A stretch of 64,000 bases of DNA from Microbacterium sp. zg-B185. GTDB lineage: Bacteria > Actinomycetota > Actinomycetes > Actinomycetales > Microbacteriaceae. Of the stretch, positions 43,772 through 53,341 are shown one piece after another. The position numbers and the translations under genes were made by a program. The stretch lies in NCBI RefSeq assembly GCF_030246885.1, contig NZ_CP126739.1, positions 992,001-1,056,000 of the forward strand, written 5' to 3'. Within the stretch, counting starts at the first letter, position 1. Every line of letters begins with the position of its first letter. The notes under the pieces are model-generated. The model was not told where the DNA came from and made no database searches. It saw only the letters and a program-made list of their open reading frames with translations.

Positions 43772-44344
43772 ATGGCGGTACCGCGACAGCTGCCCAACGC
43801 GATCACGATCGTGCGCATCCTGTGCGCGCCGGTGTTCCTCTGGCTGCTGCTGGCCGACGACGGAGCCGACGGGGCGCTGCGATGGTGGGCGGCGGCGCTG
43901 TTCATCGTCGCGATCGCCACCGACGGCATCGACGGATACATCGCCCGCCGGTATGAGATCGTCACCGACCTCGGCAAACTCCTCGATCCGATCGCCGACA
44001 AGGTGCTCACCGGGTTCGCGTTCGTCGGGCTGTCCATCCTCGGCGAGCTGCCCTGGTGGATCACCATCGTCGTGCTGGTCCGCGAGGTCGGCATCACGGT
44101 GCACCGGCTGGTCGTCGCCAGCGACCACGTCGTCGCCGCCGCGTGGATGGGCAAGCTCAAGACGGTCGCTCAGGCGGTGGCGCTGGCTCTCGCGCTCCTG
44201 CCGCTGTGGACGCTGGTCGGCGAGTGGATCTTCTGGGTCAACGGAGCCGCGATGACGATCGCCGTTGCGCTGACAGTGGCCAGCGGCATCGACTACGTCC
44301 TCACCGAGCTGCGCGCGGCGCGTCGAGGTCGGAGCGCCGCGTGA
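43772..44344 (+). CDS. pgsA: CDP-diacylglycerol--glycerol-3-phosphate 3-phosphatidyltransferase
   Basis: About 190 residues; an integral membrane CDP-alcohol phosphotransferase. The signature D-G-x2-D-G-x2-A-R-x8-G-x3-D-x3-D is intact in TDGIDGYIARRYEI followed by DLGKLLDPIADKV. It begins LPNAITIVRILCAPVFLWLL and has about five helices. It makes phosphatidylglycerol phosphate. ATG 43772 is given; GTG 43763, overlapping the ftsK stop, is in the same frame and also possible. Other CDP-alcohol transferases share the motif, but position and length fit PgsA. Confidence 0.9.
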   Translation: MAVPRQLPNAITIVRILCAPVFLWLLLADDGADGALRWWAAALFIVAIATDGIDGYIARRYEIVTDLGKLLDPIADKVLTGFAFVGLSILGELPWWITIVVLVREVGITVHRLVVASDHVVAAAWMGKLKTVAQAVALALALLPLWTLVGEWIFWVNGAAMTIAVALTVASGIDYVLTELRAARRGRSAA

Positions 44345-44835
44345 CGGACGCCGCGCCCGCGGCGGAGCACCGGCTGATCCAGCGCCTCGTTGCGCGCGGA
44401 TGGAGCCTCGCCGTGGCCGAGTCGCTGACCGGCGGGTGGGTGACCTCATCCCTGGTGGCCGTCCCCGGGGCGTCGGCATGCCTCCGTGGCGGACTGGTCG
44501 CCTATGCCACGGACCTCAAGCACAGTCTGCTGGGCGTCGATGCCGACCTGCTCGCGGCCGAGGGTCCGGTCCACCCGGAGGTGGCGCGTCAGATGGCCCT
44601 CGGAGTGCGCGAACTGACCCGCCACGGCGGCGTCGGTGCGGATGTCGGGCTGGCCACGACGGGCGTCGCCGGTCCGGCGACGCAGGGCGGCCGGCCGGTA
44701 GGCACGGTGTACATCGCGGTCGCGACGCCGCTCACCGTTCGGGTGGAGGCGCTCGCGCTCGACGGGACGCGGGAGCGGATCCGCTCGCAGGCCACCCGCA
44801 GGGCGCTGGAGCTGGCCTTGGACGAGGTGCGGTGA
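44341..44835 (+). CDS. pncC: CinA-family nicotinamide-nucleotide amidohydrolase
   Basis: A 164-residue stand-alone CinA C-terminal domain. SLAVAESLTGGWVTSSLVAVPGAS is the conserved active-site Ser/Lys-bearing start, followed by GGLVAYATDLKHSLLGV and ATTGVAGPATQGGRPVGTVYIA. PncC deamidates nicotinamide mononucleotide in NAD recycling. GTG 44341 overlaps the pgsA stop. The location before the ClgR-type regulator and recA is the usual actinobacterial order. Some members are called competence-damage proteins for historical reasons. Confidence 0.9.
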   Translation: MTDAAPAAEHRLIQRLVARGWSLAVAESLTGGWVTSSLVAVPGASACLRGGLVAYATDLKHSLLGVDADLLAAEGPVHPEVARQMALGVRELTRHGGVGADVGLATTGVAGPATQGGRPVGTVYIAVATPLTVRVEALALDGTRERIRSQATRRALELALDEVR

Positions 44836-44992
44836 GCTCAGTCCGGCGTGCGGGAACAGATCGTGTTTCGGGTCGGTTACATTCGGCGATTCCCACCCAT
44901 TCCCCAGCCCACGGGATTAGATTGGCGTCATCCGGTGTTGTACCGTTATCCACCCGGATATGGCTCGAGCAGAAGTGAGGAGGGGGGCCCAG

Positions 44993-45301
44993 ATGATTCT
45001 TGTACGTCAGGAGATCGGCGAAGTCCTTCGTGACTTCCGACAGCAGAAAGGCCGCACCCTCCGACAGGTCGCGAGCCGCGCAAGCGTGGCTCTGGGCTAT
45101 CTGAGTGAGGTCGAGCGCGGTCAGAAGGAAGCGTCCAGCGAGATCCTCGCGTCGGTCGCCGAGGCCCTCGACGTCCCGATCTCGACGATCATGCGTGAGG
45201 TCGGAGACCGCATCTCCGTCATCGAGGGGATCCATTCCTTCCCCGACGTGGTGCCCGACGATCTGGTCGCCTCGGTCGACGCCGAGCTTTCCCTGCGCTG
45301 A
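44993..45301 (+). CDS. clgR: ClgR-like XRE-family regulator
   Basis: A 102-residue helix-turn-helix protein: RQEIGEVLRDFRQQKGRTLR, then VASRASVALGYLSEVERGQK (recognition helix) and EILASVAEALDVPISTIM. This matches ClgR, which activates clp protease and DNA-repair genes in Corynebacterium and Streptomyces. The C-terminus is acidic and ends LSLR rather than the degron-like Ala-Ala known in Streptomyces ClgR. ATG 44993 follows a GAGGAGGGGGG run. The conserved position between cinA and recA supports the call. Confidence 0.85.
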   Translation: MILVRQEIGEVLRDFRQQKGRTLRQVASRASVALGYLSEVERGQKEASSEILASVAEALDVPISTIMREVGDRISVIEGIHSFPDVVPDDLVASVDAELSLR

Positions 45302-45378
45302 GCAGCCGGCCGGGTGCAGGACCGCCCCTCGGGGGTGCTCGTCGAGCGCACCGAGACGGCTGAGACGACGGGGGAACC

Positions 45379-45603
45379 ATGCGACGCAGTGAATTCGAGC
45401 GCGCCGTCCGGGACGAGTTCGGTCCGCAGGGCAGTGCCCTGGTCGCGGACCTTGTCCTGAGCGCGCTCGGCGACCGCACGGCCGCACAGGCTCTGGATGC
45501 CGGCATCCCGGCGCGCGATGTCTGGCTTGCGCTGTGCGCCGAGACGGACGTTCCACCCGAGCGGCGCTACGGCGTCGGGCGGCTCGAGGCGAAAGGGCGC
45601 TGA
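45379..45603 (+). CDS. DUF3046 protein
   Basis: A 74-residue protein, MRRSEFERAVRDEFGPQGSA then LGDRTAAQALDAGIPARDVW and ALCAETDVPPERRYG: the DUF3046 family, nearly always encoded just before recA in actinobacteria. It has no cysteine chemistry or membrane helix. GGGGGAACC precedes ATG 45379. The role is unknown; the position suggests a link to recombination or its regulation. Confidence 0.88.
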   Translation: MRRSEFERAVRDEFGPQGSALVADLVLSALGDRTAAQALDAGIPARDVWLALCAETDVPPERRYGVGRLEAKGR

Positions 45604-45620
45604 CGCGGCACCGCGCATCG

Positions 45621-45679
45621 CGCGCGGATCGTGTCTGAGTAGGTGCGCTGCGCACGCTACTCGACAACCGATCCGCGCG
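45621..45679 (+). promoter_or_regulatory. long stem-loop between DUF3046 and recA
   Basis: CGCGCGGATCG (45621-45631) pairs with CGATCCGCGCG (45669-45679), 11 bp. Inside it GAGTAG (45637-45642) pairs with CTACTC (45657-45662), and TGCG with CGCA at the tip. It sits directly upstream of the recA SOS box. No T-tract follows, so it may be a rho-assisted terminator for DUF3046 or a regulatory structure. Confidence 0.55.
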
Positions 45680-45687
45680 GCGTGTCG

Positions 45688-45703
45688 TCGAATATGTGTT
45701 CGA
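45688..45703. promoter_or_regulatory. SOS box (LexA site) of recA
   Basis: TCGAATATGTGTTCGA matches the actinobacterial LexA consensus TCGAAC-N4-GTTCGA at 11 of 12 fixed bases (T for C at position six). It lies 203 bases upstream of recA, leaving a long 5' region. lexA itself is at 59428-60108. Confidence 0.9.
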
Positions 45704-45905
45704 TTGCGACCTAGGCTTCTGCACAGAAGGTGTCGACGGCGGGTCTGTCCACACGACCGGGCGGCGCGATGACGGATGTCGGAGCCCACCCATAGCGTGA
45801 ACCACGTCAGATGACACCACATGCCTTGTCGCAGCATCCTCTCCGAGCCCCGGTGGGGAGCGCGACAGCCTACAGGCGACGGAACGCGAGCATAAGGAGC
45901 ACGCC

Positions 45906-46955
45906 ATGCCCTCACCCGAAAACCGCGAGAAGGCCCTCGAATCGGCCCTCGCCCAGATCGACCGGCAGTTCGGGAAGGGCTCGGTCATGCGACTGGGCAG
46001 CGACGACCGCGCGCCCGTCGAAGTGATTCCGACCGGATCCATCGCCCTCGATGTCGCCCTCGGGGTGGGCGGGCTTCCGCGCGGACGCATCGTCGAGATC
46101 TACGGTCCGGAGTCGTCGGGAAAGACGACACTCACGCTCCACGCGATCGCCAACGTGCAGAAGCAGGGCGGCATCGCTGCGTTCATCGACGCTGAGCACG
46201 CCCTGGATCCCGAGTACGCGCAGAAGCTCGGCGTCGACATCGACCAGCTGCTGGTCTCGCAGCCGGACACGGGGGAGCAGGCACTGGAGATCGCCGACAT
46301 GCTGATCCGTTCGGGGTCGATCGACCTGATCGTCATCGACTCCGTCGCCGCGCTCGTGCCGAAGGCCGAGATCGAGGGCGAGATGGGCGATTCGCACGTC
46401 GGTCTGCAGGCGCGCCTGATGTCTCAGGCTCTCCGCAAGCTCACCGGTGGCCTCAACACGACCAACACCACCATGATCTTCATCAACCAGCTGCGCGAGA
46501 AGATCGGCGTCTTCTTCGGCAGTCCGGAGACGACCGCCGGTGGCAAGGCACTGAAGTTCTACGCGTCGGTGCGGCTCGACATCCGCAGGATCGAGACGCT
46601 CAAGGACGGCACGGACGCCGTCGGAAACCGCACCCGCGTGAAGGTGGTCAAGAACAAGATGGCCCCGCCGTTCAAGCAGGCCGAGTTCGACATCCTCTAC
46701 GGCACGGGCATTTCGCGCGAAGGCAGCCTGATCGACTTCGGCGTCGAGCACGAGATCGTCAAGAAGTCCGGCTCGTGGTACACCTACGACGGCGAGCAGC
46801 TCGGTCAGGGCAAGGAGAACGCCCGTAACTTCCTGCTCAAGAACGCGGATGTGGCGAACGAGATCGAGACGAGGATCAAGGTGAAGCTGGGCATCGGTCA
46901 GCCGAAGGTCGTCGAGGCGACCAGCGATGAGCTGGCAGCACGGCGCCCGGCCTGA
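45906..46955 (+). CDS. recA: recombinase A
   Basis: A 349-residue Rec[22 protein letters not shown] is followed by Walker [10 protein letters not shown] (67-75), the Walker B region [15 protein letters not shown], loop L1 ([10 protein letters not shown]) and loop L2 ([21 protein letters not shown]). It is the strand-exchange protein and the co-protease that triggers LexA self-cleavage. There is no intein. AAGGAG lies nine bases before ATG 45906. SOS box at 45688. It overlaps recX by one base (TGATG). Confidence 0.98.
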   Translation: MPSPENREKALESALAQIDRQFGKGSVMRLGSDDRAPVEVIPTGSIALDVALGVGGLPRGRIVEIYGPESSGKTTLTLHAIANVQKQGGIAAFIDAEHALDPEYAQKLGVDIDQLLVSQPDTGEQALEIADMLIRSGSIDLIVIDSVAALVPKAEIEGEMGDSHVGLQARLMSQALRKLTGGLNTTNTTMIFINQLREKIGVFFGSPETTAGGKALKFYASVRLDIRRIETLKDGTDAVGNRTRVKVVKNKMAPPFKQAEFDILYGTGISREGSLIDFGVEHEIVKKSGSWYTYDGEQLGQGKENARNFLLKNADVANEIETRIKVKLGIGQPKVVEATSDELAARRPA

Positions 46956-47602
46956 TGGTCTCCCGCGAAGGTGACGGGGGCGAACGACTCGCCCCCGTCA
47001 CCTACCTGCCAGGTGCCGCGCCGACCGAAGCAGCGCCGGTGCGCTGGACGATCCCGCTCGAACCGATCGCCGGTGAGCACGATGATGCCGCCGAGCCGTC
47101 TGTCGATGGCGGAGACGAGGAACCCTCGGCCGGGGATGCTGAATCGCTCCTGACCCGGCGACTGCGCCGCAGTGCGCTCTCCGAGCGGGAAGCGCGCAGC
47201 TTCCTCGCGCAGCGCGGAGTCGAACCGGGCATCGTGGAGGCCACGATCGAACGCTTCACCGGTCTCGGCTGGATCGACGATGCCGTCCTGGCGGAGCAGC
47301 TGCTGTACGCCGGCACGAGTCGCAAAGGACAGGGGCGCCGCGCCATCGCGCAGACGCTCAGCACGCGGGGCATCGCCAGGGACGTGGCGGACGCTGCGCT
47401 TGCCGCGCTCCCCGACGACGACGACGAGCGCGCGCTGGAGTACGCGCGGAGCAAGGCCAACGGGCTGCGCAGCTATGACATGGACACCGCGACCCGGCGC
47501 TTGATGGGTCAGCTCGCCCGACGCGGATACTCCGGCTCGGTGGCAGCCAACGCCGTGCGCACCGCCCTCACCGAGCAGCGCGGCGGAGTCCAGTTCCGCT
47601 GA
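46955..47602 (+). CDS. recX: RecX regulatory protein
   Basis: A 215-residue modulator that caps RecA filaments. After a 70-residue acidic, disordered N-terminal extension come the RecX helical repeats: LTRRLRRSALSEREARSFL, then GWIDDAVLAEQLLYAGTSRKGQ and the third repeat around RRLMGQLARRGYSGSVAAN. The start codon overlaps the recA stop (TGATG), so the level follows recA. The N-terminal extension is longer than in E. coli RecX (166 residues) but usual in actinobacteria. Confidence 0.93.
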   Translation: MVSREGDGGERLAPVTYLPGAAPTEAAPVRWTIPLEPIAGEHDDAAEPSVDGGDEEPSAGDAESLLTRRLRRSALSEREARSFLAQRGVEPGIVEATIERFTGLGWIDDAVLAEQLLYAGTSRKGQGRRAIAQTLSTRGIARDVADAALAALPDDDDERALEYARSKANGLRSYDMDTATRRLMGQLARRGYSGSVAANAVRTALTEQRGGVQFR

Positions 47603-47657
47603 CGGCCCCGGCGCGGCGGGCCGCGGCTACGGTGGTCATGAGCGGGACGGGGGCTGG

Positions 47658-48578
47658 ATGGCGATCGACGTGATCGGACTGACGAAGCGGTACCGGGACA
47701 AGGTCGCCGTTGACGACATCTCATTCTCGGTGCCGGATGGTGGGGTGTTCGCGTTCGTCGGCACGAACGGGGCCGGCAAGTCCACGACGATCGGATGCCT
47801 GACCACTGTCCTGTCCTTCGACGCGGGCGAGGTCCGAGTCCGAGGTCACGACGTCCGCCGGGAGGGCGACCGGGTCCGCGAATCCATCGGGGTGGTCTTC
47901 CAGGAGTCGCTCCTGGACCCGCTGCTGACCGTAGGGGAGAATCTTCGCCTGCGCGGCAGCCTGTCCCGCCTCGCGGCCGGACGCCTCACCACGAGGATCA
48001 CGGAGGTGGCCGGTCTGATCGGTCTGGACGGGTTCCTGGACAGGCGCTACGGAAAGCTGTCCGGCGGACAGCGCCGTCGTGTCGACATCGCTCGGGCGCT
48101 GCTGCACGAGCCGGCCGTGCTCTTCTTGGACGAACCGACCGCCGGACTGGATCCCGCCAGCCGTGCCCTCGTGTGGCATACGCTTCATGAGCTCAGCGCG
48201 CGCGGCGATCTGACGGTGTTCCTCACCACGCACTATCTCGAAGAGACCGAAGAGGCCGCCCGCGTCTGTCTCATCGACGACGGGCGGATCATCGCCGACG
48301 ACACGCCCGCCCGCCTCCGAGCGAAATACAGCCGCAGCGTGCTCACGGTGACCACCGACGATCCTGACGGCCTTCTCGCGCTGGCCCGCGCGGCCGGCGC
48401 GGACCCGACCCGGGACGGCGACATGGTCCTGATCGCCGTGGACGGGGCGCAGACCGCGCGGCGTCTGCTGGCCGCCCACGGGAGCGCCGTCCACGACTTC
48501 GAATTCCGGCACGGGCGGATGGATGACGTCTTCCTGGCCCTCACGGGTCGCTCGGCCGCCGAGGTGGCAGCGGCATGA
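47658..48578 (+). CDS. ABC transporter ATP-binding protein (drug/antibiotic exporter type)
   Basis: A 306-residue ATPase of the DrrA-like class. Walker A is FVGTNGAGKSTTIG, the Q-loop GVVFQESLLD, the signature YGKLSGGQRRRVDIARALL, Walker B AVLFLDEPTAGLDP and the H-loop TTHYLEETEEAA. The C-terminal 80 residues form the usual DrrA-like extension ending RMDDVFLALTGR. It overlaps the permease gene (ATGA). It probably exports a lipophilic compound; the substrate is unknown. It sits between recX and miaB. Confidence 0.92.
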   Translation: MAIDVIGLTKRYRDKVAVDDISFSVPDGGVFAFVGTNGAGKSTTIGCLTTVLSFDAGEVRVRGHDVRREGDRVRESIGVVFQESLLDPLLTVGENLRLRGSLSRLAAGRLTTRITEVAGLIGLDGFLDRRYGKLSGGQRRRVDIARALLHEPAVLFLDEPTAGLDPASRALVWHTLHELSARGDLTVFLTTHYLEETEEAARVCLIDDGRIIADDTPARLRAKYSRSVLTVTTDDPDGLLALARAAGADPTRDGDMVLIAVDGAQTARRLLAAHGSAVHDFEFRHGRMDDVFLALTGRSAAEVAAA

Positions 48579-49453
48579 GCGTCGTCTTCGCGATCGTCGG
48601 GCGCAACCTGCGCATCTTCTTCCGTGACCGGCTGAATGTCTTCTTCTCCCTGCTGGGCGCGTTGATCCTGTTCGGGCTGTACACGCTGTTCCTGGGCAAC
48701 CTGCAGACCGGCGATCTCGCGGACGCGCTCCCCGGTGCCACCACGGCCGAGGTGCAGGCTTTCGTGGACAGCTGGATGTTCGCCGGCATCGTCCTGATCA
48801 CGACCGTCACGACCGGACTGGGCGGACTGGCTGTGCTGGTGGACGACGACCAGACCGGTCGGTTCCGTGACTTCCTCGTCGCCCCCCTGCGCCGCGGTCA
48901 GCTGGTCCTGGGCTACCTTCTGTCTGCCGCGTCGGTCGCGGTGATCCTCTCCCTGCTCGTGCTGGCCATCAGCGTCGTGTACCTGGGTGTGGTGCGCGGA
49001 ACGTGGCTGAGCCCGCCGGAGATCGGCCGCAGCGTGCTGATCGTGGTGCTCGCGAGCATCGCATTCACCTCGCTCTCCGCCCTCATCGTGTCCTTCGTCC
49101 GTACCAGTGGCGCGTTCTCGGGTCTGGCGACGATCTTCGGCACGATCCTGGGATTCATCGCGGCCGCCTACATCCCCATCGGCGCGTTTCCCGAGTCGGT
49201 CGCCACGGTGGTCGCCGCGCTGCCTTTCGCGCAAGCGGGCATGCTGCTGCGCCGCGAGTTCTCGGCCGACACGCTCGCGGTCATCACCGCGGATGCGCCC
49301 GGGGCCGCGGAGCCGTTGCGCATGTTCTACGGGCTCGATCTGACCATCGCGGACTGGGCGGTATCGGCCGGGTTCGTCGGTGCCATCCTGGTGGCCATCG
49401 CGCTGGTGTGCACCGGACTGTCCGCCGCGCGCATCCGCAGCCGAATCCGCTGA
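48575..49453 (+). CDS. ABC-2 type transporter permease
   Basis: A 292-residue membrane protein with six hydrophobic segments. It begins VVFAIVGRNLRIFFRDRLNV, followed by FSLLGALILFGLYTLFLG and then GRFRDFLVAPLRRGQLVLGY (cytoplasmic coupling region). ATIFGTILGFIAAAYIPIGAFP, the ABC-2 core, comes near residue 187. It pairs with the ATPase upstream, whose stop overlaps this start. The exporter would work as two permeases with two ATPases. The substrate is unknown. Confidence 0.9.
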   Translation: MSVVFAIVGRNLRIFFRDRLNVFFSLLGALILFGLYTLFLGNLQTGDLADALPGATTAEVQAFVDSWMFAGIVLITTVTTGLGGLAVLVDDDQTGRFRDFLVAPLRRGQLVLGYLLSAASVAVILSLLVLAISVVYLGVVRGTWLSPPEIGRSVLIVVLASIAFTSLSALIVSFVRTSGAFSGLATIFGTILGFIAAAYIPIGAFPESVATVVAALPFAQAGMLLRREFSADTLAVITADAPGAAEPLRMFYGLDLTIADWAVSAGFVGAILVAIALVCTGLSAARIRSRIR

Positions 49454-49501
49454 GGCGGCGCGACCGGGTGTACAGGCCCGGCTCGTAGAATGGAGCGCAT
49501 C

Positions 49502-51058
49502 ATGACTTCTCCGTCCTCAGCGCCGACGACGATCGCGCCGTCACCCGCTTCCTTCACAGCCGACGGACGCGTCCGCACCTACGAAGTGCGCACCTTCGGC
49601 TGCCAGATGAATGTGCACGACTCCGAACGTCTCTCCGGCTCCCTGGAGAGTGCCGGCTACCTCCGGGCATCGAACGGCGAAGAGGCCGATGTCGTGATCA
49701 TCAACACCTGCGCCGTCCGCGACAACGCTGCGGGCAAGCTCTACGGCACGCTCGGGCACCTCGCTTCGGTCAAGCGCCGCAAGGACGGCATGCAGATCGC
49801 CGTCGGAGGATGCATGGCCCAGATGGACAAGCAGGCTGTGCTGGACAAGGCGCCATGGGTGGATGTGGTCTTCGGCACGCACAACATGGGTTCGCTGCCT
49901 CGCCTGCTGGAGCGCGCTCGGCACAACGGTGAAGCCGAGCTCGAAATCCTGGAATCGCTCGAGATCTTCCCCTCGACGCTGCCCACCAAGCGCGACAGCA
50001 TCTACAGCGGATGGGTGTCGATCTCGGTCGGCTGCAACAACACGTGCACGTTCTGCATCGTGCCCAGCCTCCGTGGCAAGGAGAAGGACCGTCGCCCCGG
50101 CGACATCCTGAACGAGATCCGGATGCTCGTGGATGACGGGGCGATCGAGGTCACCCTGCTCGGTCAGAACGTCAACTCGTACGGTGTCGAGTTCGGCGAC
50201 CGGCACGCATTCGGCAAGCTCCTGCGCGCGGCGGGGCAGATCGAGGGACTCGAGCGGATCCGCTTCACCAGCCCTCACCCCGCGGCGTTCACCGATGATG
50301 TCATCGACGCGATGGCGGAGACCCCTGCGGTCATGCCGCAGCTGCACATGCCGCTGCAGTCGGGCAGCGATAGCGTCCTCAGAGCGATGCGCCGCTCGTA
50401 CCGCAGCGAGAAGTTCCTGGGCATCCTCGATCGTGTCCGGGAGCGCATCCCGAACGCGGCGATCACGACCGACATCATCGTCGGCTTCCCCGGCGAGACC
50501 GAGGCGGACTTCGACGAGACGATGCGTGTGGTCGAGCAGTCTCGGTTCTCGAGCGCCTTCACCTTCCAGTACTCCATCCGCGAGGGCACGCCGGCCGCGA
50601 CGATGCCCGATCAGGTGCCCAAGGAAATCGTGCAGGAACGGTACAACCGGCTCCTGGCGCTGCAGGACCGCATCTGTCTCGAAGAGAACCGGGCCCAGCT
50701 CGGCCGGCAGGTGGAGGTGCTGGTCTCGATGGGCGAAGGCAAGAAGGATGCCGAGACCAACCGTCTCACCGGCCGCGCCGAAGACAATCGGCTGATCCAT
50801 TTCGAAGTTCCCCCGGGCAGCGAGATCCCGCGCCCCGGAGACGTCGTCTCGGTGCGGATCTCGCACGCGGCGCCGTTTCACCTGCTCGCCGACACCGACG
50901 GCGCTCCGCTGCGAGTGCGCCGCACCCGGGCAGGCGACGCGTGGGATCGCACGCAGGCCGAGTCGTGCGCCATTCCCGTCGCCGGGACCAATGCCGCACC
51001 CACGGGTGCCCCGCGCGCCGTCTCGCTCGGGCTGCCCACGCTCCGCGTCGGAGTGTGA
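49502..51058 (+). CDS. miaB: tRNA-2-methylthio-N6-dimethylallyladenosine synthase
   Basis: A 518-residue radical-SAM methylthiotransferase acting on i6A37 of tRNAs. The N-terminal UPF0004 domain has three cluster cysteines ([33 protein letters not shown]). The radical-SAM site is [18 protein letters not shown] (C-x3-C-x2-C), and a TRAM domain with [14 protein letters not shown] follows. A Pro/Ala-rich 55-residue tail is extra. ATG 49502 is chosen because the -10-like TAGAAT (49486-49491) overlaps the alternative ATG 49490. miaA overlaps its end, and MiaA makes its substrate. Confidence 0.96.
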   Translation: MTSPSSAPTTIAPSPASFTADGRVRTYEVRTFGCQMNVHDSERLSGSLESAGYLRASNGEEADVVIINTCAVRDNAAGKLYGTLGHLASVKRRKDGMQIAVGGCMAQMDKQAVLDKAPWVDVVFGTHNMGSLPRLLERARHNGEAELEILESLEIFPSTLPTKRDSIYSGWVSISVGCNNTCTFCIVPSLRGKEKDRRPGDILNEIRMLVDDGAIEVTLLGQNVNSYGVEFGDRHAFGKLLRAAGQIEGLERIRFTSPHPAAFTDDVIDAMAETPAVMPQLHMPLQSGSDSVLRAMRRSYRSEKFLGILDRVRERIPNAAITTDIIVGFPGETEADFDETMRVVEQSRFSSAFTFQYSIREGTPAATMPDQVPKEIVQERYNRLLALQDRICLEENRAQLGRQVEVLVSMGEGKKDAETNRLTGRAEDNRLIHFEVPPGSEIPRPGDVVSVRISHAAPFHLLADTDGAPLRVRRTRAGDAWDRTQAESCAIPVAGTNAAPTGAPRAVSLGLPTLRVGV

Positions 51059-51981
51059 GCGCACCGGCCCACCCCGCACGGCTGTACGCCGTGGTCGGAG
51101 CCACGGGCACAGGCAAATCCGAACTCGCCCTGGACCTCGCCGAGGCCCTCGCCGCGCGTGACGGAGGCGCGGAGATCGTGAACGCCGACGCGATGCAGCT
51201 CTATCGCGGCATGGACATCGGCACCGCCAAGCTCGCCGCGGGCGAACGCCGCGGCATCCCTCATCACATGCTCGACGTCCTGGAGGTGACACAGGAGGCG
51301 GCCGTCGCCTGGTACCAGACCAGGGCACGTGCGGTGATCGAGGACGTGCTGGCGCGTGGCCGCTCCGCCATCCTGGTCGGCGGCTCGGGGCTGTACGTCT
51401 CCAGCGTGCTGTTCGACTTCCGCTTTCCGCCCCGCGATCACGCCCTGCGCGGGCAGCTGGAAGCAGAGCTCGAGCGCCTCGGCCCGGGCGTGCTGTACGA
51501 GCGGCTGCGCATGGCGGACCCGGACACGGCGGCCCGCGTGGACCCTCGCAACGGGCGGCGCGTGGTGCGTGCCCTCGAAGTGCTGGCACAGGGCGGCAAG
51601 ACCCACGGGGCAGTGCTGCCCACCGAGCCGGTCCTGTGGCGGCCCTCGACGCTGATCGGGCTCACCGCGCCCCGGGACGAACTCGTGGTGCGCCTGGACG
51701 CTCGGGTGCAGCGCATGTGGGCGGCCGGGCTCGTCGCCGAGGTCGATGCGCTGCGCGCCGCCGGGCTCGAGGACGGGGTGACCGCGCGGCGGGCGATCGG
51801 CTATGCCCAGGCGCTCGCGCAGCTGCGCGGCGAAGCCAGCGAGTCCGAAGCGATCGCCGACACCCAGGCGCTGACCCGGCGGTACGCGCGGCGTCAGGTG
51901 TCGTGGTTCAAGCGCTATTCGAATGTGCTGTGGTCCGAGCCGGGCGCCGAGGACCTGGTTGCCCGGATACTGGAGTCATGA
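51055..51981 (+). CDS. miaA: tRNA dimethylallyltransferase
   Basis: A 308-residue MiaA that transfers dimethylallyl to A37 of tRNAs, before MiaB. P-loop [40 protein letters not shown] (general base Asp and prenyl site); [19 protein letters not shown]; later [15 protein letters not shown] and [17 protein letters not shown] 51055 overlaps the miaB stop (GTGA). Its stop overlaps the next ATG. Normal length. Confidence 0.95.
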   Translation: MSAPAHPARLYAVVGATGTGKSELALDLAEALAARDGGAEIVNADAMQLYRGMDIGTAKLAAGERRGIPHHMLDVLEVTQEAAVAWYQTRARAVIEDVLARGRSAILVGGSGLYVSSVLFDFRFPPRDHALRGQLEAELERLGPGVLYERLRMADPDTAARVDPRNGRRVVRALEVLAQGGKTHGAVLPTEPVLWRPSTLIGLTAPRDELVVRLDARVQRMWAAGLVAEVDALRAAGLEDGVTARRAIGYAQALAQLRGEASESEAIADTQALTRRYARRQVSWFKRYSNVLWSEPGAEDLVARILES

Positions 51982-52397
51982 CCAGCATCCGTGCGTTCGC
52001 GCTGAGAGACACCGAGTCGGTCATCGCCCTCTGGCAGTCCACCGGCCTGACGCGGTCATGGAACAACCCGCATCTGGACATCCAGCGGAAACTGCAGGTG
52101 CAGCCGGAGCTGTTCCTGGTCGCCGTGGACGGCGAGGACATCGTCGGCTCGGTGATGGCCGGCTACGACGGGCATCGCGGCTGGCTCTACTACCTCGCGT
52201 CCGATCCGCTGCGCCGCGGCCAGGGCATCGGACGGGCGCTGGTCGCGGCCGCAGAAGAGGCGCTCCTGGACATGGGCTGTCCGAAGGTGCAGCTGATGGT
52301 GCGTCCGGACAACAGGGACGTGCTCGGCTTCTATGACTCGCTGGGATACGACCGGTTCGACACCACGACGACCGGCAAGCGGCTGATCGCCGACTGA
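51978..52397 (+). CDS. GNAT family acetyltransferase (YpeA-like)
   Basis: A 139-residue acetyltransferase. [20 protein letters not shown] then [20 protein letters not shown] forms the acetyl-CoA site (R-R-G-Q-G-I-G), and [17 protein letters not shown] is the C-terminal block. The short length and sequence are YpeA-like, a group described as ribosomal-protein or general N-acetyltransferases. ATG 51978 overlaps the miaA stop, so it is translated from the miaB-miaA message. The substrate is unknown. Confidence 0.85.
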   Translation: MTSIRAFALRDTESVIALWQSTGLTRSWNNPHLDIQRKLQVQPELFLVAVDGEDIVGSVMAGYDGHRGWLYYLASDPLRRGQGIGRALVAAAEEALLDMGCPKVQLMVRPDNRDVLGFYDSLGYDRFDTTTTGKRLIAD

Positions 52398-52455
52398 GCG
52401 CCGCGCACCCCCGGCGCGCTCGGGATGAGGATGCGGGGAACCGTATGCTGGACGG

Positions 52456-53328
52456 ATGCCGCAGACCGTTCCCTTTACGAAAGGTCACGGCACCGGCAAC
52501 GACTTCGTCGTGATTCCCGACCCCGACGGGGCGCTTGACCTCAGCGACGAGCAGGTGGCGGTGCTGTGCGACCGACGCTTCGGCATCGGCGCAGACGGAA
52601 TCCTTCGCGTCGTGCGCTCGGCGGCGATCGACGAGGGCGCGGATGCCGCGGCGGCGGGCGCGGAATGGTTCATGGACTACCGCAACGCGGACGGCTCGAA
52701 AGCCGAGATGTGCGGCAACGGCATCCGCGTGTTCGCTCGCTATCTCGCCGACGCCGGCTGGGCCGCGCTGAATGGCACGCCGCTGCTGATCGGCACGCGC
52801 GCCGGCGTGAAGAGCGTCACGCGCAGCGAGCTCGGCTTCGAGGCAGACCTGGGTCCATGGCGAGTGGAGCCGGAGGAGGTCCTGGTCCGCGCGCGCGGAC
52901 TCGGCGTGCCGCGTCCGGGTCAGGGCATCGACGTCGGCAACCCGCATGTCGTGGTCGCCCTGTCCAACACGGACGAGCTGGACGCTCTGGATCTGTCTGC
53001 CGGCCCGCAACTTCAGCCGGAGCCGCGGCACGGGGCCAACATCGAGTTCGTCGTCCCCAGCGATCCGCTGGTCAGCGAAGGGGTCGGTTCGATCCGGATG
53101 CGGGTGTTCGAACGCGGCGTCGGGGAGACCCTCAGCTGCGGTACCGGCGTGGCCGCCGCCGCGCTGGCCGTGCGGCACTGGGCCGGCGAGGCAGCGCCCG
53201 ATCGCTGGAGCGTCGATGTCCCGGGGGGCACGCTGGGCGTGCGGATGGTGCGGGTCCGCGGCGACCTGCACGTCCTGCTGTCCGGACCGGCGACCCTCGT
53301 CTACTCCGGCGAGATCACACTCGCCTGA
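52456..53328 (+). CDS. dapF: diaminopimelate epimerase
   Basis: A 290-residue PLP-independent epimerase converting LL- to meso-diaminopimelate for lysine and peptidoglycan. The two catalytic cysteines are in [16 protein letters not shown] and [30 protein letters not shown] and [10 protein letters not shown] are the other conserved parts. A -10-like TATGCT ends six bases before ATG 52456, so it is probably leaderless, as for dapA and dapB. It is convergent with the methyltransferase gene, with a 13-base gap. Confidence 0.96.
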   Translation: MPQTVPFTKGHGTGNDFVVIPDPDGALDLSDEQVAVLCDRRFGIGADGILRVVRSAAIDEGADAAAAGAEWFMDYRNADGSKAEMCGNGIRVFARYLADAGWAALNGTPLLIGTRAGVKSVTRSELGFEADLGPWRVEPEEVLVRARGLGVPRPGQGIDVGNPHVVVALSNTDELDALDLSAGPQLQPEPRHGANIEFVVPSDPLVSEGVGSIRMRVFERGVGETLSCGTGVAAAALAVRHWAGEAAPDRWSVDVPGGTLGVRMVRVRGDLHVLLSGPATLVYSGEITLA

Positions 53329-53341
53329 GCGGGCGACCGCT

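Noticed and set aside
40903-44160. 1085-codon open frame on the minus strand
   Set aside because: It is antisense to ftsK and pgsA. Composition shows it is a codon-position shadow; ftsK on the plus strand has every expected motif.
44946-44954. DnaA-box-like TTATCCACC before clgR
   Set aside because: A single near-match with no cluster, no AT-rich unwinding region and no dnaA or dnaN nearby; not an origin.
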